Below, one piece after another: positions 59,690 through 64,000 of a DNA stretch of 64,000 nucleotides. Position 1 is the stretch's first letter. Each line of letters starts with the position of its first letter. A model generated the notes under the pieces. That model was given only the letters and a program-made list of their open reading frames with translations, was not told the DNA's origin and made no database searches. The DNA comes from Chryseosolibacter sp964532595. Lineage in GTDB: Bacteria; Bacteroidota; Bacteroidia; Cytophagales; Cyclobacteriaceae. The position numbers and the translations under genes were made by a program. The stretch lies in the NCBI GenBank assembly GCA_964532595.1, contig CAZHIQ010000004.1, positions 153,514 through 217,513 of the forward strand, in the 5' to 3' direction.

Positions 59690-62581
59690 ATGAAGAAAAT
59701 TCTACTAATCATGACAGTGCTGTCATTGTTCGGGGCATCCGGCGCGATAGCACAGGACCTGACCATATCGGGTAGGGTTACATCCGCGGAGGATGGCAGC
59801 CCATTACCTGGGGTCAACGTGGTCCTTCAAGGTACGCAGACGGGTACAGTGACGGATGTTGACGGCAACTACCGTTTATCAGTTCCCAGCGGTGGCGGCG
59901 TGCTGGTCTTTACATTTATCGGTCTGTCCAGCCAGGAAGTGCCGATTCAAAACCGCACGGTAATTGACGTTCAGATGCAGCCGGATGTTACACAGCTTTC
60001 TGAAGTTGTTGTAACGGCGGTGGGTATTGAACGTGAAGCCAAGGCACTCGGTTACTCCGTAGAGCGTGTTGATGCCACAAAGGTTCAGCAAGTGGGCGAG
60101 ATTGACCCGCTCCGCGCTCTGCAAGGTAAAGTCGCGGGTGTTAATATTACTGGTTCAAGCGGAGCACCGGGTAGCTCTACCCGTATTACCATCCGTGGTA
60201 ATACATCGCTTCTTGGCGAAAACCAGCCTTTGTTCGTAGTAGACGGTATTCCCTACAACAACGCGCAAAATTCGACCTTCAGCGGACTATCCGACGGTGG
60301 AGCCTATTCGAACCGATTTGCTGACCTCGATCCTAATAACATAGAGTCGATTTCAGTTCTTAAAGGCGGTGCCGCCGCGGCACTTTACGGTTCGCGCGCT
60401 GCGAACGGTGTTGTGGTGATCACTACTAAGACAGGTAAGACAGGTGCTTCGCGCAAAGGATTGGAGGTATCATTTGCAACGCAATACGCTGTTGAACAGA
60501 TCGGCAATCTTCCTGACCTGCAGAATCGCTATGGCGCAGGAACGAACTTCAACTATACCCAGGCAAATGGTTCCTGGGGCGCGCCTTTCCCGGGTGCAGT
60601 ACCTTATCCGACTATTTCTGAGATCAGGCATTGGTATCACAACCGCCCTGGAATGGAAGAGTTCTGGAACACCAACGTTCCGTATCGTGCATATCCGAAC
60701 AACGTGAAATCCCTTTTCAGGGATGGCTCTCTGTTTGAGAACACGCTGACGGTTTCCGGTGGTAACGAGACCTCGAACCTGACTGCTACGTTGACGCGTT
60801 CCAAGAACGAGGGTTACATTCCGGAGTCTTACTTCGACCGGACCAACATCAGTGTTGGTGGTCGCACCACTCTTGCTAACAGGCTCATAGTAGGTGCAAA
60901 CCTGGCTTTCACGAAGAGCGACCAGCGTTCGCCGCAAACCGGTGTTGGTTTGTCAGGTAGCAACAACAACTCAGCCTTTGCCCGCGCATTGTTCATTGCC
61001 CGTAACTGGGATATGAGTATCCCTTATCAGAATCCGGTCGACCTTGGTAGCGAGTTCCATGTGGCTCGGGGTCAGGCTGACAACCCGTTCTGGTCTTACA
61101 AAAATGCAGGCGTTTTGTCTGATGTGAACCGTATCACCGCTGGTGTGGATTTCAACTACGATGTTAATGACTGGTTGAACCTTTCATACAAGATCGGGAT
61201 GAACTCGTACAACCAGAACATTACGGACTTCATTCGCCCGGGTTCTACCGGTCCTTCAAGCAACCCAGGAGCTGGTCGCGTTGTTGAAGATTACGCACGC
61301 TTTGAAGAGATAGAGTCTAACTTCATCGTGTCGTTCAATCCTGAGATCAACGAGGATTTCTCGTTCCGCGCACTTGTCGGACACAACGTCAATCAACGTA
61401 CCACGGATCGTCAGGCTTACTCCGGTATCGGATATGTAACCTTCGATATAGATGATATCGATAATACGAATGAGGTTACGCCTTTCGGCGGGAATTTCAC
61501 CCGGAGAAGGCTTTTTGGCGTTTTCGCTGATGCGACTGTTGGTTTCCGCGAATGGATCTTTCTGAACCTTACGGCCCGCAATGACTGGTCTTCGACGCTG
61601 CCAAAGGATAATAACAGCTTCTTTTATCCGGCAGCCTCGCTGTCAGTGATACTTAGCGATGCTTTGGATATCTCTTCCAATACATTGAGTAGCCTTAAGT
61701 TGCGTGTTGCCGCCGCACAGGTGGGTAAAGACACGGATCCTTATCAACTCGTACCTGTGTTCCTTGTGAACCCTGCCGGACCTGGAAGTTTGCAGGATTT
61801 TCCTTTCCTCGGCGTCCCCGGTGCTTCGTTGAGCAACATAGAACGCGATCCCAACCTGAAGCCTGAGCGGACACAGGACGCTGAGATCGGTATTGACGCG
61901 GGTCTTTTCAATGGCCGTCTCAACGTTAGCGCTACTGCCTATAAGAGGAGATCATTCGATCAGATCGCTCCGGTGAGTCTTCCTTCAACCAGTGGTTTTA
62001 GTTCTTACTTTACCAACTTCGGCGAAGTATCCAACACAGGTATTGAGCTCGCCGTTGACGTGACGCCTGTATCGCTGCCGAACTCATTTCAGTGGAACCT
62101 CTACGGTACTTTTACACATAACAAGAACGTGATCGAAGAACTGACTGCGGGTACTGATGAAATTCAGTTCGGTAGCGGTTTTGCCGGTGGCGTTATCAGT
62201 ACGCATCGCCCAGGCCAGGAATATGGATTGTTGCTGGGTACCGTGGCGGCACGTGATGATGAGGGTAATCTCCTGATTGATCCTGCAACAGGTCAGCTTC
62301 TTGAGGCTTTCGACCGCGCGATTATTGGTAACCCCAATCCCGACTTNNNNNNNNNNNNNNNNNNNNNNNNNNNNNNNNNNNNNNNNNNNNNNNNNNNNNN
62401 NNNNNNNNNNNNNNNNNNNNNNNNNNNNNNNNNNNNNNNNNNNNNNGCTCCTAATTTCCCGAAGTCTGCTAATTATGACCCGGAGATCAACCAGTTTGGT
62501 AATTCAAACCAGCAGGGTATCGAGTGGGCCACGGCGCCTGGAGTGAAACGTTACGGCGTCACGGTAAGGGTAACATTCTAA
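59690..62581 (+). CDS. SusC/RagA-type TonB-linked transporter, interrupted by a gap
   Basis: Outer-membrane TonB-dependent transporter. Signal peptide (IMTVLSLFGASGAIAQ), carboxypeptidase-regulatory-like domain (LPGVNVVLQGTQTGTVTDVD), TonB-box region LSEVVVTAVGIEREAKALGY, plug domain (DPLRALQGKVAGVNITGSSG, QPLFVVDGIPYNN, AAALYGSRAANGVVVITTK), and a long barrel ending in VKRYGVTVRVTF. The gap at 62347-62446 follows IGNPNPD, a site usually 150 or more residues before the C-terminus; the readable tail is 45 residues, so the gap probably hides over 300 bp. The paired SusD gene starts 13 bp downstream. Confidence 0.93.
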   Translation: MKKILLIMTVLSLFGASGAIAQDLTISGRVTSAEDGSPLPGVNVVLQGTQTGTVTDVDGNYRLSVPSGGGVLVFTFIGLSSQEVPIQNRTVIDVQMQPDVTQLSEVVVTAVGIEREAKALGYSVERVDATKVQQVGEIDPLRALQGKVAGVNITGSSGAPGSSTRITIRGNTSLLGENQPLFVVDGIPYNNAQNSTFSGLSDGGAYSNRFADLDPNNIESISVLKGGAAAALYGSRAANGVVVITTKTGKTGASRKGLEVSFATQYAVEQIGNLPDLQNRYGAGTNFNYTQANGSWGAPFPGAVPYPTISEIRHWYHNRPGMEEFWNTNVPYRAYPNNVKSLFRDGSLFENTLTVSGGNETSNLTATLTRSKNEGYIPESYFDRTNISVGGRTTLANRLIVGANLAFTKSDQRSPQTGVGLSGSNNNSAFARALFIARNWDMSIPYQNPVDLGSEFHVARGQADNPFWSYKNAGVLSDVNRITAGVDFNYDVNDWLNLSYKIGMNSYNQNITDFIRPGSTGPSSNPGAGRVVEDYARFEEIESNFIVSFNPEINEDFSFRALVGHNVNQRTTDRQAYSGIGYVTFDIDDIDNTNEVTPFGGNFTRRRLFGVFADATVGFREWIFLNLTARNDWSSTLPKDNNSFFYPAASLSVILSDALDISSNTLSSLKLRVAAAQVGKDTDPYQLVPVFLVNPAGPGSLQDFPFLGVPGASLSNIERDPNLKPERTQDAEIGIDAGLFNGRLNVSATAYKRRSFDQIAPVSLPSTSGFSSYFTNFGEVSNTGIELAVDVTPVSLPNSFQWNLYGTFTHNKNVIEELTAGTDEIQFGSGFAGGVISTHRPGQEYGLLLGTVAARDDEGNLLIDPATGQLLEAFDRAIIGNPNPDXXXXXXXXXXXXXXXXXXXXXXXXXXXXXXXXXXAPNFPKSANYDPEINQFGNSNQQGIEWATAPGVKRYGVTVRVTF
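62347..62446. other. assembly gap (100 N)
   Basis: Exactly 100 N in the SusC barrel. SusC genes have many paralogues in one genome, which commonly breaks short-read assemblies at this position. Confidence 0.98.
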
Positions 62582-62594
62582 TTCTATAGCAATT

Positions 62595-64000
62595 ATGAAA
62601 ATACTTCAGAATATATTCAGAGTCGGGATGTTGTGCACGGCGTTTATGATCGCTTCGTGTGAGAGCAACTTCCTGGACATCAACACGGATCCGAATAATC
62701 CGACCGAGGTTCCCCTGTCGCAGCTGCTCACAGCCGCACAGGTCCGTATCGGAACGGTGACGGACATCTCTACGGGGGTGACGAACTTTACGCACCAGTA
62801 CATGCAGTACACCGCAGTTCGTGGCAATCTCAACCATAATATCATTACGGGTAATGACTTTGTTGCGACATCGCCCTGGAACAACGCGTATCTCAGTTTA
62901 TTGACCGATGTCAGGGTGTTGATAGAGCAGGGAACCGAAGAGGAGAGCTGGCACTATGTGGGTGTTGCTCAACTGATCAAGGCTTATGTCTTCAGCGTCC
63001 TTGTTGATTACTATGGCGACGTCCCATACTTCGACGCTAACCAGGGGTCTGTGAACCCGACGCCGAAGTTTGACAGCGGCTCAGCCATATACGCGGATCT
63101 TTTTTCTTTGATCGATGAGGCGATCGCAAACCTGGCAAAGGAATCTGTGCTCTCACCTGGTTCGGATGATGTTATTTACAACGGTTCCCTTGCCAACTGG
63201 CGGAAGTTCGGAAAGACGCTAAAGCTGAAACTTTACAATCAGATTCGCACTGTGCAGGATGTTTCGTCGCAGGTGCAGGCGCTGATCAGCGAAGGTGATC
63301 TGATCAGTTCGCGTGCAGAGAACTTTGAAATTAAATATGGCCAGTCGACCGCGCCCGATGATCGCAACCAGGGTTATGCGTCGGAATATGCTTCTGGTAC
63401 GCACTCTTACATCAATCCTTACTTCTATGAGGTAATGCGGAGTGAAGACACCTTCGGTCACGGTGGGATGATGTTTGGTGTTGAAGATCCTAGAATTCCT
63501 TATTACTTCTACAATCAGCTAAAGCCTGGCGACGAGGCACAAAACCCGACTGCATATCATAACGAAGAAACCGGATTCGTCTCAATCTATTCTTTCTCTT
63601 ACAACATCGACCCGAATGAAGGACATGATCAGGCGGCTTCGCAGACCGTGATCGGGTTGTATCCTGTTGGAGGACGTTACGACGAGGGAGATGGTGTGAC
63701 CATCAACTTCAATGGCTTCGGTGCGGGGCCGCTGCGTCTGTTGCCCTACATGAACAGGTTGTTTATCGAGGCCGAGCTGGCGCAGGTTGGTGTTACCAAC
63801 GGGGACGCTGCAGCACTGCTTGAGCAAGCCATCCGTGCTGCCTTCGCCGAAGTGAATGCAATCGCCTCGGCGGCGGGTGCTCCTTCTCTTGCGGCAACAG
63901 CCATAGACGAGTATGTGGACGCTGTAATGGCAAATGCATTTGCAGCAAGTCCGCTTGAGACCATCATGACACAAAAGTGGATCGCCAACTTTGGTGGTCC
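62595..64000 (+). CDS. SusD/RagB-family lipoprotein, partial (C-terminus beyond window)
   Basis: Surface nutrient-binding lipoprotein that forms the lid of the SusC transporter. 468 complete codons are visible. Lipoprotein signal (GMLCTAFMIASC with lipobox-like IASC), then NTDPNNPTEVPLSQLLTAAQ, FTHQYMQYTAVRG, YVFSVLVDYYGDVPYFDA, a TPR-like helical core (NWRKFGKTLKLKLYNQIR), PYFYEVMRSEDTFG and LLPYMNRLFIEAELAQVG. The NTDPN start and helical pattern fit the SusD_2 subgroup. Start is the ATG at 62595. The ligand cannot be told; no glycosidase is seen before the window end. Confidence 0.92.
   Translation, partial: MKILQNIFRVGMLCTAFMIASCESNFLDINTDPNNPTEVPLSQLLTAAQVRIGTVTDISTGVTNFTHQYMQYTAVRGNLNHNIITGNDFVATSPWNNAYLSLLTDVRVLIEQGTEEESWHYVGVAQLIKAYVFSVLVDYYGDVPYFDANQGSVNPTPKFDSGSAIYADLFSLIDEAIANLAKESVLSPGSDDVIYNGSLANWRKFGKTLKLKLYNQIRTVQDVSSQVQALISEGDLISSRAENFEIKYGQSTAPDDRNQGYASEYASGTHSYINPYFYEVMRSEDTFGHGGMMFGVEDPRIPYYFYNQLKPGDEAQNPTAYHNEETGFVSIYSFSYNIDPNEGHDQAASQTVIGLYPVGGRYDEGDGVTINFNGFGAGPLRLLPYMNRLFIEAELAQVGVTNGDAAALLEQAIRAAFAEVNAIASAAGAPSLAATAIDEYVDAVMANAFAASPLETIMTQKWIANFGG

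Noticed and set aside
1..64000. tRNA, rRNA, tmRNA and other standard RNA genes
   Set aside because: I looked for T-loop motifs (GGTTCGAATC-like) and long conserved RNA segments in the spacers and found none; an RNA gene inside the four gaps cannot be excluded.
1..64000. Prophage, transposon or defence system
   Set aside because: No integrase, transposase, phage structural or restriction gene was recognised; the HNH protein alone does not make a mobile element.

Overview
The window looks like a chromosome segment of a Bacteroidota bacterium, most likely from the Cytophagales. The grounds are two SusC-type TonB-linked transporters (one followed by a SusD-type lipoprotein), BatA-like and DUF4199 proteins, a TPR/beta-propeller/OmpA protein shaped like PorE, and promoters of the TAnnTTTG type (the one at rpsT also has a TTG box 19 nt upstream). 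It is a scaffold: four runs of exactly 100 N (11347-11446, 20155-20254, 44320-44419, 62347-62446) are gaps of unknown true size.

Layout. 1-5750: acyl-CoA carboxylase carboxyltransferase (partial), an MCE/MlaD lipid-transport protein and a cell-wall amidase on the minus strand, divergent from lptD. 6387-21435: a 13-gene complex I operon on the minus strand (nuoA-B-CD-E-F-G-H-I-J-K-L-M-N), with fused nuoCD and a long NuoG, close to the Escherichia coli arrangement in order, length and motifs. 21513-25695: CBS protein, Hsp20-like protein, serine hydrolase, NUMOD4/HNH protein, a zinc-ribbon protein and a short SSB. 25847-33045: BatA-like protein, a dihydroorotase homologue with a degraded active site, two DUF4199 proteins, two family 2 glycosyltransferases and a bestrophin-like protein. 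33105-40986: rny, zapA, a coiled-coil protein, pheT, DUF1684, a serine hydrolase, radC and rpsT, all on the minus strand. 41111-45382: phospholipase C/S1-P1-like protein, then a SusC gene that runs directly into the last part of a glucoamylase-family gene. 45471-52547: small membrane proteins, nitrilase, Xaa-Pro aminopeptidase, A-type Fe-S carrier, methylmalonyl-CoA epimerase, thiL, ACP phosphodiesterase-like and TerB-like proteins. 52673-59526: a plus-strand run lepA-folD-queE-pabB-pabC-ompA-like, rich in folate and pterin functions. 59690-64000: a second SusC and its SusD partner, cut by the window end.

Most of the content is housekeeping: respiration, translation, envelope assembly, folate. 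I see no CRISPR array, no prophage, no transposase, and no tRNA or rRNA gene. I did not find a clear new multi-gene system. The most unusual signals are: short tandem repeats of 7 or 8 bp that abut or overlap the start codons of nuoL, nuoCD and pabB and coincide with two of the gaps; the SusC/glucoamylase junction; the dihydroorotase homologue that lacks its metal ligands; and a 355-bp non-coding stretch with three consecutive short hairpins upstream of the HNH gene.
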